In this document: positions 1-8,286 of the stretch, piece by piece
How positions within the stretch are numbered: the stretch's first letter is position 1
How the letters are laid out: every line of letters starts with the position of its first letter
Origin: Pleurotus djamor
Lineage: Eukaryota > Basidiomycota > Agaricomycetes > Agaricales > Pleurotaceae
Length of the DNA: 18,437 bases
NCBI GenBank assembly: GCA_029747585.1
Contig: JAPEVF010000889.1
Span: 1-18,437, forward strand
Direction: 5' to 3'
Position numbers and translations under genes: made by a program
Notes under the pieces: model-generated
The model's database searches: none
Told to the model about the DNA's origin: nothing
What the model saw: only the letters and a program-made list of their open reading frames with translations

Positions 1-660
1 GGTGGGACGAACGTTGCCCTTGCGAAGATCACGGTCGTGGCGGATGAAATCCTTGATCTGCTCGCCGGTGTAGGTGGTGATAGCGTCGGTAACGGGGTCG
101 GTGAAGGAGTAGGAGTGGGCTCCTGCAACCTTGAAGTGCTTGAATGTCTGAGGCATTCTTTTTGGGTGATGTATACGACGGCGACGGTTACGACGAGGTG
201 GGAAGCGAAGACGGCAGTGATTACAGCACGAGGCGATGGGGGTACGACGGATGGTACGAGGACGACGAGGAATAGAAGGAGTGTTGCTGTTTTTTGGTAG
301 GAAGGAAGGTGGATGTTTAGGAAAACGACGGGGATGACGAGATGAGGAAGAGGATGGATGGAAGGTGGTTTTTATAGGGAGAGGAGAGGGGGTAGGCTCG
401 ATTTGGAAGGCTAAAGAGCCACTGAAGACTTGAGGGTCGTCGTCGGGAGGTGTACCGGTGCCAGGGGGTAGTCGGCGAATGTCCGGGACACCTAAGAGTT
501 CCAAGTAAGCGGTCAAAGCGTGTAGGTGACTAACCTGGTGGTACGGGAGCCATGTTAAGTCACCCGAAGTCCATCGAATCTGGAATACGGCGTCCTTCTT
601 TGAGCCGTAGTGCGATACGATGGCGTCAACAGCCCATTCGGATTCGGTGCGATAATCTTC
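1..660 (-). other. Chromodomain-like module and C-terminal tail of the polyprotein
   Basis: After the integrase core and GPY motif, the frame encodes a segment starting SEWAVDAIVSHYGS (about 642-489 in total) with the pattern IRWTSGDLTWLPY, which fits a divergent chromodomain. In chromoviruses such domains direct integration to chromatin by binding histone marks. It is followed by a Pro/Ser-rich stretch, an Arg-rich stretch with a CCNHC cluster (about 300-157), and a terminal module starting MPQTFKHFKVAG at 156 that is still open at the edge. The Arg-rich part resembles a nuclear localisation signal; that is inference. Confidence 0.7.
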
Positions 661-3600
661 ATCGATGAGCTGGCTGTCGTGCCTGCCAGGGAAGAGTCGG
701 TCATCGTTCGGTATGTGGATCCGAAGTAATGACGCATGGAACGAAGGATGTACTCCTCGTTGCTTGAGTCGAGCTGATAATTCGAGCTCGAACGTCTCAT
801 TCTTGAAGTCGCGGATAACCTTGTAAGGCCCGATGTACTTGGGTACGAATTTGCGGGCAAGTCCCTTGGGGAACGAGATGTTCTTCGTGGAGATGTAGAC
901 CAGGTCGTCAGTGACAAAAGGAGCTGGGCGGCGGTGGCGGTTGGCATCCCTAGTCTGTTTGATACGAGCAGCTAAGATGCTATCATGTGCGGCCATGACA
1001 GCGTATCGAATCTTCTGAGCGAAAACTCGTACACCAGGGAACTCGACAGCTTGGTTTGAGTCCCAGATGAAGGGGCGGGGTGTTCGTCCTGAGTTGAGGA
1101 AGAAGGGAGAGTATCCTGTACTCTCGGAGCGTGATAGGTTGATGGCGAATTCGATTGCCGGTAGCTTCGAGACCCAATCGCGCTGGGATGGGTGGATGCA
1201 CGAACGGATCATTTGCGTCACGGTTCGGTTGGCGCGTTCAGTGGAACCGTCCGATTCGGGGTGGTATGCACTAGACATGTTGAGCTGAGTGCCTATCAGC
1301 CTGTGTAAGTGCTTCCAGAATTGACTGGTGAACAGCACGTCGCGATCACTTACAATTCGTCTAGGAAGACCATGTAACTTGTAGACTTCGCCAAATATGA
1401 GTTCGGCGATATTTCGAGCCGTGTACGTGGTGCGGCTGGGTACGAGGTGGACCATGGCGGTCAGTAAGTCAATGACGACTGTAATCGAGTCGTAAGTCGC
1501 GTCACGATCACTGGATTCGGGGAGAGGACCAATGAAGTCCACGCCAATCGCTTCCCAGGGGTACGAAGCTACTGGAAGCGGGTTGAGCAATCCGTAGGGT
1601 TTCTGATTGCTCGGTTTCGAGCGCAGGCAGGTGGTGCATGACTCACAGAAAGCCTGAGTATCCTTCACCAGGTCCTTCCACCAGACGTGGTCACGAAGGT
1701 AGGCGATTGTCTTGCTGGCTCCTAGATGCGCAAGGAGCGAGTGGGCTTCCGAGATGATGATCTCTCGGATGTTACGCCCTCCCACCTTGATGTGGGGGAT
1801 ACACAGTGCGGTCCTGTCCTTTGTCTTGAGGTACAGGAGGCCGTTGTTGTACTCGAAGTTCTTGTGGCTTCGAGGGTCTTCAATGATGGCTTGGAAGAAC
1901 TTGTCCTCGCCGTAGCGGCTGAGAAGGGAGGCAGGAATGTCCAAGCCGTGCTCGTCGTTGCCGATGACATCGAGCAGAGAAGGTGGTGGTGGGAGCGAAG
2001 AAGAAGCTTCCGTGGGAGGTTGATCGGGGATACCAAAACCGGGATCAGCGGATGACGGCATTTCGTCCACGCTGTTTTCGACGACGTCCAAGGCCATGGG
2101 TGAGTGCTGGTTTTCTTTTCTTTTACCAGTCCCGCCCTCCTTTCGTTTGCCTAGGGATTTGCGAACGAAATTAGACGATTCAGGAGGACTAGGAGCAGCC
2201 TCCTCAGGTTCTAGGAGCGCCCTAGCTTTTTCGGTGAGCCTCCTATTCTTTCTTAGGTTGTACCTTGGCTCAGACTCCGTCTCAAGAGACACAGGTGCAG
2301 CGATTAAACCTGGCATATCGTCATCAACATCAAGATACGCGTACTCCGAAGGCGAACGCTTCGTTTCCTTGTCATCTGACGCGTATAAACGCGACAGGGC
2401 ATCACTCAAGACATTTTCCGTCCCAGGGATGTATTCCGGCGTAAAGTCGAACTCGGAAATCTTCTCCAACCATCTGGCTTGCCGTCCAGAGAGGTTCTTT
2501 TGATTCAGTAAGTGAATCAAGCCCTTATGGTCTGTGAGCCATTTAAAATTTGCGCCTTGCAAGATGTCCCGATGGCGCAACATCGTCTCGACACCCGCAA
2601 GCATCTCAATCTCATGGACTGGGTAGTTCTGCTGGGCAGGGTTGAGCTTCGCAGAGAAAAACGCAGCTACGTCAGCTGTTTTCCAGTCCTTTCCTTGACT
2701 AACGACGCCAGCAATTCCAGTGGCGCATCCATCCGTTACAACCCAAATAGGCGGCGCGTCCTCCGAGTAATCCAGAGGCTTGCGACGGACGTTTCGGTGC
2801 TGGTGGACCAGCTTCTTGATGTCCTCGAAGGCACGCTGGTGAGTGAATTCCCAGCGGAAAGGTACAGTATCCCCAGTTAACGAGGATAGAATTCCCATAG
2901 GTATGCGAACCCGGGCAATGTCATCAGCAAGATATCCCACCGCGCCCAAGAAGCCACGAAGAAGCGTCCTATTGGTAGGGACTTTCCATTTCAAAACGGA
3001 GTCGACCTTGTCTGGGTCCATCCGAATCCCTTCCTTGTCGACGACACGCCCAAGGACCCGAAGCTCCTTGCACAGAAAGTGGAGCTTATGGGCAGCAAGG
3101 TACAGTTTCTCCTTCTTCAAGATGTCAATAACAATTTTGACATGCTTGATATGATCTTCAAGGGTATCTGAGAAGATTATAATGTCGTCTAAATAGACGT
3201 ACATGAAGATTCCGATGTAGGGGGCAAACAAATGGTTCATCAATGCCTGGTACGTGGCCGGTGCGTTGCAGTCGCCTTGTTGCATAACTAACGATTGCAT
3301 GTTTCCATCAGGTGTCGTTACCGTAGTCCTGGACACATGAGCAGGTATAATCCTAATCTGCTCATACGCGTTCTGGCCATCCATCAAGCTGAAGAACCGA
3401 GCTCGAGCCACATGTCGAAGAATCGCCTCAATTACTGGAAGTGGCGACGACATTTTCTTCGTATTCGCGTTACGTTCACGAAGGTCATTCACTACCCGGA
3501 GCAATTTTGTGCCAGGCTTGTAAATCAACATCATGGGGATGGCATTTCCCGCCGACGTGAACTTCCAACGCCCAGTCCTAATGTAATTGGCACGTTTTTG

Positions 3601-6600
3601 ATTCCACTGATCTCGGAGAGGCTCAGGACAGCGAGACGGACGCCAGTGGTAAGCCTTATTCTCATCAATCAATGGTATTTCATGATTAATGGCGCGTAGG
3701 GGAGGAAGAGGGGTCTCCTCTGCGGATACGCACAGGGGCTCAGCATATCTTCTGAGTTCTTCGCGGACTCGTTCAAGCTCGTTCTCGCTGGGGACGTGGA
3801 TCGCCTGCGACGCAAGCTTAGCGACACCGACTCCCTTGATTGGAGTCGACGTTTTCGAACCGATCGTAACCTTAGGTGGGTTTACGCTCATGGTAACTTG
3901 ATGCTGAAACAGAAACGGCGTTCCTAGGATCAAGTCGTAATTAGACACGTTGATAATATCAAAATATCGTTCTTCAGAAATCGTGTGGTACTCGAGCTTC
4001 GCTCGACAACCGAAGTTCACCTTAGAACGTGAACCTTGAACAGCCAACTGAACAGGTAAGGGCTTGGATAGCTGAACCATTTTCAAACCTAACTGCGTGG
4101 CCAGGTTTGTGGACATGAAATCCCCCAGCGAGCCTGAGTCAATCAAGGCTCGAGCGGGGTGGCCGTTGACTTTAACGTTAACCACAAGAGGTCTCGGTAC
4201 AAGGCGCGTAGGATCTTTGGCCATCGCGGCGTTTCGCTGGAGTGCGGGGTAAGTCCCACGTTCCACTTCAAGTCCCAACAGCTGAAGGGTTCCGATAGTA
4301 TCGAGTTCATCATCGTCGTCGGGACCAGGCTCAGAGCCATCTTCGGAACCTACGCCGCTATCTCCTGCGGATGCGGGGACTTCTTCCAAGCTCACTACGC
4401 CGTCCAGTCCGACCTCAACACTAATGGTCTCGGCCCCTGTATCTTCGAAGAACTCCATTATTTGGAGTATCGTTTCGATTTGCCGAGGTGAGAAACCCGA
4501 TTCAGCCATTCGGAGGAATTCAAGCACCCATTCCTCGTCCATCTCGAGCCGAAAGTCAAATAACTCGGTGGTTCGACGCAGGTACCAGTTTCTTAGGTCA
4601 AAATGAGGGTTATGAATCAACTCGGGCTCGATCAAGCACGCGATCGCACAGACGGTGTCGGATATCATGTATGATTGGTTGGGTACTGACCAATCAATAC
4701 TGAACTGTCCCTCAATGACCTGATGGTCACCGAAGACGACATCGGTAGCGTAGGGTCCTCCGTTATCGAGTATCCCTTCGCAAATTCCAATGAATTCGTA
4801 ATATTCAATCAGACTTCCTTGGTACCAGGCTACCAGATCAAAGCCATGTGTGATCAACCATGCCGTGTCCAATGTCCCCACAAAACCAGTGCGGGTGTCA
4901 AAGATTTGGTAGGCATCTCGGTCGTCAACCCAACTAATCTCGTAGCGTTCGGGATGGATGATCTCCTCATCAGAGAGCATGGGGATATCTCCGAAATGGG
5001 GTGCGTTATCGCGTAGAGTCCTTCTCATAAAGTCTGCGAGGATATCTCCTACAGGTTCGGTACCTATGAATTCATGGGCTGCCGATTCGTCCAGAAAATG
5101 TCTTTCAGCCATCTGGAACGCGTACCACTCGACCAAGCGGAACTCAGGAGTCAAAAGGAGCTCCCTGTCGAGATACTCGTAACGATCGAAGGAACGATTG
5201 TCATGGATGACAATTTGCTCATCCGAAATTTGCATGGCCGTGAAGCGACGACCTTGGTAGAGATCCCTTAGTGGCTCTAATCCTTCATCACCAGGAAAGT
5301 CGTGCCACGCGTATTGCTGCAAGATTCTCTCACAGGCTTCCGACAGAACATCCCCGATAGGACGATATTCCTCTGACCACTCGCTGGTGTAGGCATCATC
5401 TTCTTCGGGGATGTCTTCAAGGGGAATGTCAAATCCCATGAAACCAACATCAACATAGTCAACTGTATCATCGCAATCAACGGCTTCGCGAAGTTCTTCG
5501 GTGTCCTCAACAATTTCAACGCCGATACTATGCGAGGGAAGACCTGGAGGTCCACGCGAAGATGACGAGGCTACATTGTGGGCCTTAGGACATTGTCGAG
5601 ACATGTGCCCAACTTCCTTACAAGTGAAGCAGCGCCGTTCAGACTTCAAACGCTCGATTTCCGCGTCCGATAGTCGAGGCCGTTCCGGTTTCTGGTTTGA
5701 CGACCGCTTATGGTCTCTGAACCGAGACGATCCAGCTCGAGACTGGTTCGAGTGAAATCCTCCTCCTTGACCATGGTTGGAAGGTTTCCCCTTGCCATGG
5801 TCTGGTTTGGAGCTCCCAGATCCTGAAGGTTTGTGGTTTCCCTTGTTATTACCACCCTTCTTCTGATGGTCCCTAGAGTGCTGACTTGCACCAATGGACA
5901 GCGAGATCTCGATGATTTCGGCGGCTTCAACTACTTTATCCCACGAAGCCGTCTCAGGATTGAGACGGTCCTTCCACAAATCCTTTTGGATATCAAAGCG
6001 TAAGCCGTTCCACAACTTGTTCACGCGTTCTCGCTCATCAGTCATACCGATGATGGTGAATAGCTCAATGAGCTCGGAGGTATACTCCTTGACCTTTTTC
6101 TCATGCTGATATAACTTTTGCAGGCGACGTCTTTGCTTCGAGACATAGTCTGCAGGGAAGCAGTAATTGAACAGGGCCGTGAAGAACTCATCCAGGGTCC
6201 AACGACGTGCGTCATAGGCGACCTGACGCATATAGAAGGTATAGGCTTTTCCAGTAAGGAATCGCCCAACCTTTGCTACCTTCTGACGTCGGGGTAGCTT
6301 CCCTTCTTCGACATACATCGAGTACTCGTGCATGAATTTGAAGAAAGCTTGGTTATCAGCTTCTCCATCATAATTATCCGGCGGATTTGGTTTGATCAAA
6401 GCTCGACGCTTCTTGTATTCCCTACGCCGGTGGCGCCGATAACGAGCATCAGAATTTTCCGAGCGCTCAGACCTGCTGTCCACCTCAGAATAGGTGTCAT
6501 CGCTGTCGTTTGAGTCCGAAGGATCCGAACCAGGGGTGGATTCCCCTCCTGAGCGACTAGGAGCTCGCTCGCGTCTTCGAGCATGGTTAAACGCTCGACC

Positions 6601-7521
6601 CAAGTAACTTTCCCTCGGAATTTGGTTACTAGGTAAGATGTCCCTCTGATTATGAGGGGTCTCTTCATTGCGAGGTGTTCTCACATTTCTTAGTTCACTC
6701 GCAATGCCGTGCGAGATGGAAACTGGGTCTGTGAGAGGAACAACAGTCCTCACTTTCTTGGTCTGGGTTCCTGGACCAGACTCGGGTGCGGTTAGACTTT
6801 TAACTAACTCCATTAACTCGGCGTTTTGTTTTTGCAGTTGCCGAATTTGTTCTTGAACCGATGGGTCCGGTTCCGTGGTTTCTTGGCGATTGCCAGATCT
6901 TCCTCCAAGGTTACGTTGCTCACGTTGGAGGGTTTTCCACAGGCGCATAGCATTAGCCTGTGCTTCCGGATCCAAGTCGTCGTCCGAAAAATCAAGGTTT
7001 CCCCAATTTCGGGGATCTACACCTTTTCCTTTTCCCTGGGAGGGGCCTTCTCCTAGGGATACAGGAGTCTCATGGGCCCGAGATCCTTCCTGTAAGGCTT
7101 GTTGTCTTTTGGCAATCAAGTCACGCTGGTGCTGCGACAAACTGTTGGCAGCTTTTTCGACAGTTACCGACTGCTCTGGGTTAAGCGCGGGAGCAGTCTT
7201 CAAAGGTAACTTATTCTTATTTTGGTTTTTATCACCCTTACTCGGCGTGTCAGGCAAATCATCGGACGAAGAATCATTATTATTTTCGACTATTGTCACT
7301 CGCTTAGTACGAAAAGGATTCTCCTCCGAAGAGGGTACACGCCGGTCAGCAACATCACTCATGGAGCGGGCGCGACGGTCGGCGGAGGGGTGAGGGGTTG
7401 CCTCGGAATCAGATACCGGGGCATCACGAGGGTCAGTGGGGGGAGCAGAAGTCAAGGGGGACTCACCAGTGAGTCCGGCGTTAGCTCGGCTACGCGTGAC
7501 CATAGTAGCGGTACGTGTCAT
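1..7521 (-). CDS. Gag-Pol polyprotein of a Ty3/gypsy retrotransposon (3' end outside window)
   Basis: This is one reading frame of 2507 codons with no stop, starting at the ATG at 7521; a second in-frame ATG lies at 7503. Domains in order, by residue: Ser/charged N-terminus; short coiled coil (about 221-243); retrotransposon capsid region (about 374-540); CCHC zinc knuckle CX2CX4HX4C (631-644); acidic linker (about 650-1100); aspartic protease with IDSG (Asp 1128) and the downstream LILG motif (about 1196); reverse transcriptase with YLDD (1443-1446); RNase H with TDG Asp 1597, the HEIEML glutamate, TDH Asp 1664 and SDALSR Asp 1707; integrase with an HX4H...CX2C zinc site (starting at 1927) and catalytic Asp 1995, Asp 2059 and Glu 2095, exactly DD35E; an IGPY motif; a chromodomain-like segment (about 2296-2345); then a basic tail. 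Every catalytic residue I looked for is present. Gag and Pol are fused in one frame, so a frameshift is not used to make Pol. The protein would copy the element's RNA into cDNA and insert it in the nuclear genome. Confidence 0.95.
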   Translation of the reverse strand, partial: MTRTATMVTRSRANAGLTGESPLTSAPPTDPRDAPVSDSEATPHPSADRRARSMSDVADRRVPSSEENPFRTKRVTIVENNNDSSSDDLPDTPSKGDKNQNKNKLPLKTAPALNPEQSVTVEKAANSLSQHQRDLIAKRQQALQEGSRAHETPVSLGEGPSQGKGKGVDPRNWGNLDFSDDDLDPEAQANAMRLWKTLQREQRNLGGRSGNRQETTEPDPSVQEQIRQLQKQNAELMELVKSLTAPESGPGTQTKKVRTVVPLTDPVSISHGIASELRNVRTPRNEETPHNQRDILPSNQIPRESYLGRAFNHARRRERAPSRSGGESTPGSDPSDSNDSDDTYSEVDSRSERSENSDARYRRHRRREYKKRRALIKPNPPDNYDGEADNQAFFKFMHEYSMYVEEGKLPRRQKVAKVGRFLTGKAYTFYMRQVAYDARRWTLDEFFTALFNYCFPADYVSKQRRRLQKLYQHEKKVKEYTSELIELFTIIGMTDERERVNKLWNGLRFDIQKDLWKDRLNPETASWDKVVEAAEIIEISLSIGASQHSRDHQKKGGNNKGNHKPSGSGSSKPDHGKGKPSNHGQGGGFHSNQSRAGSSRFRDHKRSSNQKPERPRLSDAEIERLKSERRCFTCKEVGHMSRQCPKAHNVASSSSRGPPGLPSHSIGVEIVEDTEELREAVDCDDTVDYVDVGFMGFDIPLEDIPEEDDAYTSEWSEEYRPIGDVLSEACERILQQYAWHDFPGDEGLEPLRDLYQGRRFTAMQISDEQIVIHDNRSFDRYEYLDRELLLTPEFRLVEWYAFQMAERHFLDESAAHEFIGTEPVGDILADFMRRTLRDNAPHFGDIPMLSDEEIIHPERYEISWVDDRDAYQIFDTRTGFVGTLDTAWLITHGFDLVAWYQGSLIEYYEFIGICEGILDNGGPYATDVVFGDHQVIEGQFSIDWSVPNQSYMISDTVCAIACLIEPELIHNPHFDLRNWYLRRTTELFDFRLEMDEEWVLEFLRMAESGFSPRQIETILQIMEFFEDTGAETISVEVGLDGVVSLEEVPASAGDSGVGSEDGSEPGPDDDDELDTIGTLQLLGLEVERGTYPALQRNAAMAKDPTRLVPRPLVVNVKVNGHPARALIDSGSLGDFMSTNLATQLGLKMVQLSKPLPVQLAVQGSRSKVNFGCRAKLEYHTISEERYFDIINVSNYDLILGTPFLFQHQVTMSVNPPKVTIGSKTSTPIKGVGVAKLASQAIHVPSENELERVREELRRYAEPLCVSAEETPLPPLRAINHEIPLIDENKAYHWRPSRCPEPLRDQWNQKRANYIRTGRWKFTSAGNAIPMMLIYKPGTKLLRVVNDLRERNANTKKMSSPLPVIEAILRHVARARFFSLMDGQNAYEQIRIIPAHVSRTTVTTPDGNMQSLVMQQGDCNAPATYQALMNHLFAPYIGIFMYVYLDDIIIFSDTLEDHIKHVKIVIDILKKEKLYLAAHKLHFLCKELRVLGRVVDKEGIRMDPDKVDSVLKWKVPTNRTLLRGFLGAVGYLADDIARVRIPMGILSSLTGDTVPFRWEFTHQRAFEDIKKLVHQHRNVRRKPLDYSEDAPPIWVVTDGCATGIAGVVSQGKDWKTADVAAFFSAKLNPAQQNYPVHEIEMLAGVETMLRHRDILQGANFKWLTDHKGLIHLLNQKNLSGRQARWLEKISEFDFTPEYIPGTENVLSDALSRLYASDDKETKRSPSEYAYLDVDDDMPGLIAAPVSLETESEPRYNLRKNRRLTEKARALLEPEEAAPSPPESSNFVRKSLGKRKEGGTGKRKENQHSPMALDVVENSVDEMPSSADPGFGIPDQPPTEASSSLPPPPSLLDVIGNDEHGLDIPASLLSRYGEDKFFQAIIEDPRSHKNFEYNNGLLYLKTKDRTALCIPHIKVGGRNIREIIISEAHSLLAHLGASKTIAYLRDHVWWKDLVKDTQAFCESCTTCLRSKPSNQKPYGLLNPLPVASYPWEAIGVDFIGPLPESSDRDATYDSITVVIDLLTAMVHLVPSRTTYTARNIAELIFGEVYKLHGLPRRIVSDRDVLFTSQFWKHLHRLIGTQLNMSSAYHPESDGSTERANRTVTQMIRSCIHPSQRDWVSKLPAIEFAINLSRSESTGYSPFFLNSGRTPRPFIWDSNQAVEFPGVRVFAQKIRYAVMAAHDSILAARIKQTRDANRHRRPAPFVTDDLVYISTKNISFPKGLARKFVPKYIGPYKVIRDFKNETFELELSARLKQRGVHPSFHASLLRIHIPNDDRLFPGRHDSQLIDEDYRTESEWAVDAIVSHYGSKKDAVFQIRWTSGDLTWLPYHQVSHLHALTAYLELLGVPDIRRLPPGTGTPPDDDPQVFSGSLAFQIEPTPSPLPIKTTFHPSSSSSRHPRRFPKHPPSFLPKNSNTPSIPRRPRTIRRTPIASCCNHCRLRFPPRRNRRRRIHHPKRMPQTFKHFKVAGAHSYSFTDPVTDAITTYTGEQIKDFIRHDRDLRKGNVRPT
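4500..5400 (-). repeat. Degenerate protein repeats in the acidic linker between zinc knuckle and protease
   Basis: Within the polyprotein, the sequence between the CCHC knuckle and the protease holds related segments. The clearest marks are FRLVEWY (5142-5122), FDLVAWY (4842-4822) and FDLRNWY (4602-4582), spaced 100 and 80 residues apart. Related flanks are PIGDVLSEACERIL (about 5360-5320) and PVGDILADFMRRTL, plus EFIG (twice) before or near them. The segment is rich in Asp and Glu and has no recognisable catalytic motif. I infer an ancient module repeated about three times; its function is unknown to me. It may be a Gag-Pol spacer or a structural or host-interaction region. Confidence 0.55.
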
Positions 7522-7608
7522 AGCGGAGTTTTTGGGTTTAGGGCAAATAGACGAAGTAGCGAAATAGAGTTGTTGGTGGTGGGGTCGGCCGCTCGTAGTT
7601 GATCAGAC
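7522..7608 (-). other. Untranslated leader between LTR and Gag, with expected primer-binding site
   Basis: This 87-nt stretch separates the inferred LTR end from the first in-frame ATG. An in-frame stop at 7605-7603 shows that the Gag frame does not extend into the LTR. A primer-binding site is expected at its start, where the minus strand reads GTCTGATCAACTACGAGC. It does not start with the TGG that complements a tRNA CCA end, so either the LTR end is slightly misplaced or priming is unconventional. Confidence 0.45.
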
Positions 7609-7841
7609 TGTGAGTTACCGAAAGGCGAGGGTTTTTAGGCGAGAGAGTAAACGGCGATGGGAAGGTTAAAAATATGTGGCGTGTGCAAGTCGAGGTAAGC
7701 CGAACTTGGTCACGACACACGAGAGGGGCGATAGGAGATGATAGAAGAGATGAGAGATGAAAGCTTAGAGGCGTCCGAGAGTAACCAGATTAAAGCCGTG
7801 GTATTGGAAGCACTGAGGAATACAAGCATACATAGCAGGAA

Positions 7842-7849
7842 CTTATATA
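7842..7849 (-). promoter_or_regulatory. TATA box of the retrotransposon LTR promoter
   Basis: The minus strand reads TATATAAG, a near-consensus TATA box about 213 nt inside the LTR. A transcription start some 25-35 nt downstream (around 7810-7820) would set the U3/R border. No start-site data exist here, so the start position is inference. Confidence 0.6.
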
Positions 7850-8038
7850 CTGTAGTCCTAGGGCAGAGGGTTCTGGGTAAATCATGGAAATACTAGTAAA
7901 ACGAGAGGAAGACAAGTTGGCTGAGGATACGAAGTGGTGTACCAAGGTGTAACACTATGACAGGTAAGGAACGACTGGGGTCAAGGGTATATACGAGGGG
8001 GAAGAGAGGAGAAGAGAGGAGAGCAAAGAGAATAGACG

Positions 8039-8052
8039 CGGACAGAGGTCCG
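8039..8052. repeat. Short perfect inverted repeat near the outer end of the LTR
   Basis: CGGAC, a four-base loop AGAG, then GTCCG. It lies 10-24 bp inside the LTR end, in the presumed U3 region. It could be a protein-binding dyad or a structure at the LTR tip; no function can be assigned from sequence. Confidence 0.5.
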
Positions 8053-8062
8053 AGCCGTTACA

Positions 8063-8286
8063 CAGACTTTACGACGAGAAATATTAGTGATAGGATTTCT
8101 TCGGGGAGCTTGCAAGCGGCACTGTGTGAGTTCCTCCTCGATCTGAGGTTCTGAATAATGGCTTCGTGGGCGGCAATTTCTTCATCAAGTGCGTGTTGAG
8201 TCGCGAAATCGGTTCCCTATGGTTGTAGAGGAGAAAGAGTCATAAAATGAGTTATCACAATTTGAAGAATGAGATGGACCAACCAT
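8063..8286 (-). pseudogene. F-box gene A, 5' fragment broken by the retrotransposon
   Basis: By analogy with B and C, the start codon is at 8286-8284, followed at once by an intron (8283-8217, GTTGGT...CATAG) and an exon from 8216. The exon encodes a charged stretch with ALDEEIAAHEAI and RSRRNSHSA, then the first half of an F-box, KLPEEILSLIFLVVKS. The coding sequence stops dead at 8063, where the LTR begins in the same orientation. Reading into the LTR adds one codon (GTG) and then TAA, so the remaining product would be about 53 residues and lack most of the F-box and all the LRR region. The rest of the gene should lie left of the element, outside the window. Paralogues B, C and D continue at this point with W-x-x-x-L-x-x-C-x-x-W-R. 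Confidence 0.85.

Larger units (their letters stand above)
1..8062 (-). mobile_element. Ty3/gypsy LTR retrotransposon, 5' part, apparently intact
   Basis: The element reads right to left. It has a putative 5' LTR (8062-7609), a leader of about 87 nt, and one open Gag-Pol frame that runs off the left edge, so the 3' LTR and polypurine tract are not visible. The order protease, reverse transcriptase, RNase H, integrase is the Ty3/gypsy (Metaviridae) order, and the chromodomain-like module after integrase places it among chromodomain-bearing gypsy elements. The outer boundary at 8062 is well supported: minus-strand sequence to the right codes for an F-box protein up to 8063 and switches to TGTAACGG at 8062. 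No stop codon or frameshift was found in a line-by-line check of the coding part, which suggests a recent insertion. Whether it is active is inference. Confidence 0.96.
7609..8062 (-). repeat. Putative 5' long terminal repeat (about 454 bp)
   Basis: In element orientation it begins TGTAACGGCTCGG at 8062 and ends GGTAACTCACA at 7609, giving TG...CA ends. The start is fixed by the abrupt end of F-box coding sequence. The inner end is inferred: it is the best TG...CA solution that keeps the TATA box (7849-7842) inside the LTR and leaves a leader before Gag. Inside the distal part are a perfect inverted repeat (8039-8052) and a purine-rich plus-strand tract (about 7996-8034) containing two tandem copies of aagagaggag. 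The partner LTR is outside the window, so the length is not confirmed by pairing. Confidence 0.7.

Noticed and set aside
37..7602. Many plus-strand ORFs of 60-172 codons antisense to the Gag-Pol frame
   Set aside because: They overlap a long frame with conserved motifs on the other strand and show no recognisable domain.
7948..8062. A 115-bp LTR candidate ending in TTACA at 7948 (complementing the TGTAA start) with TGG three bases later
   Set aside because: It would leave the TATA box at 7849-7842 outside the LTR, so the element could not regenerate its promoter. The longer LTR is more plausible.
7604..8067. A simple solo LTR in gene A
   Set aside because: The sequence to the left is a Gag leader, not the continuation of the F-box gene. 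The direct repeats are reported as a puzzle instead.
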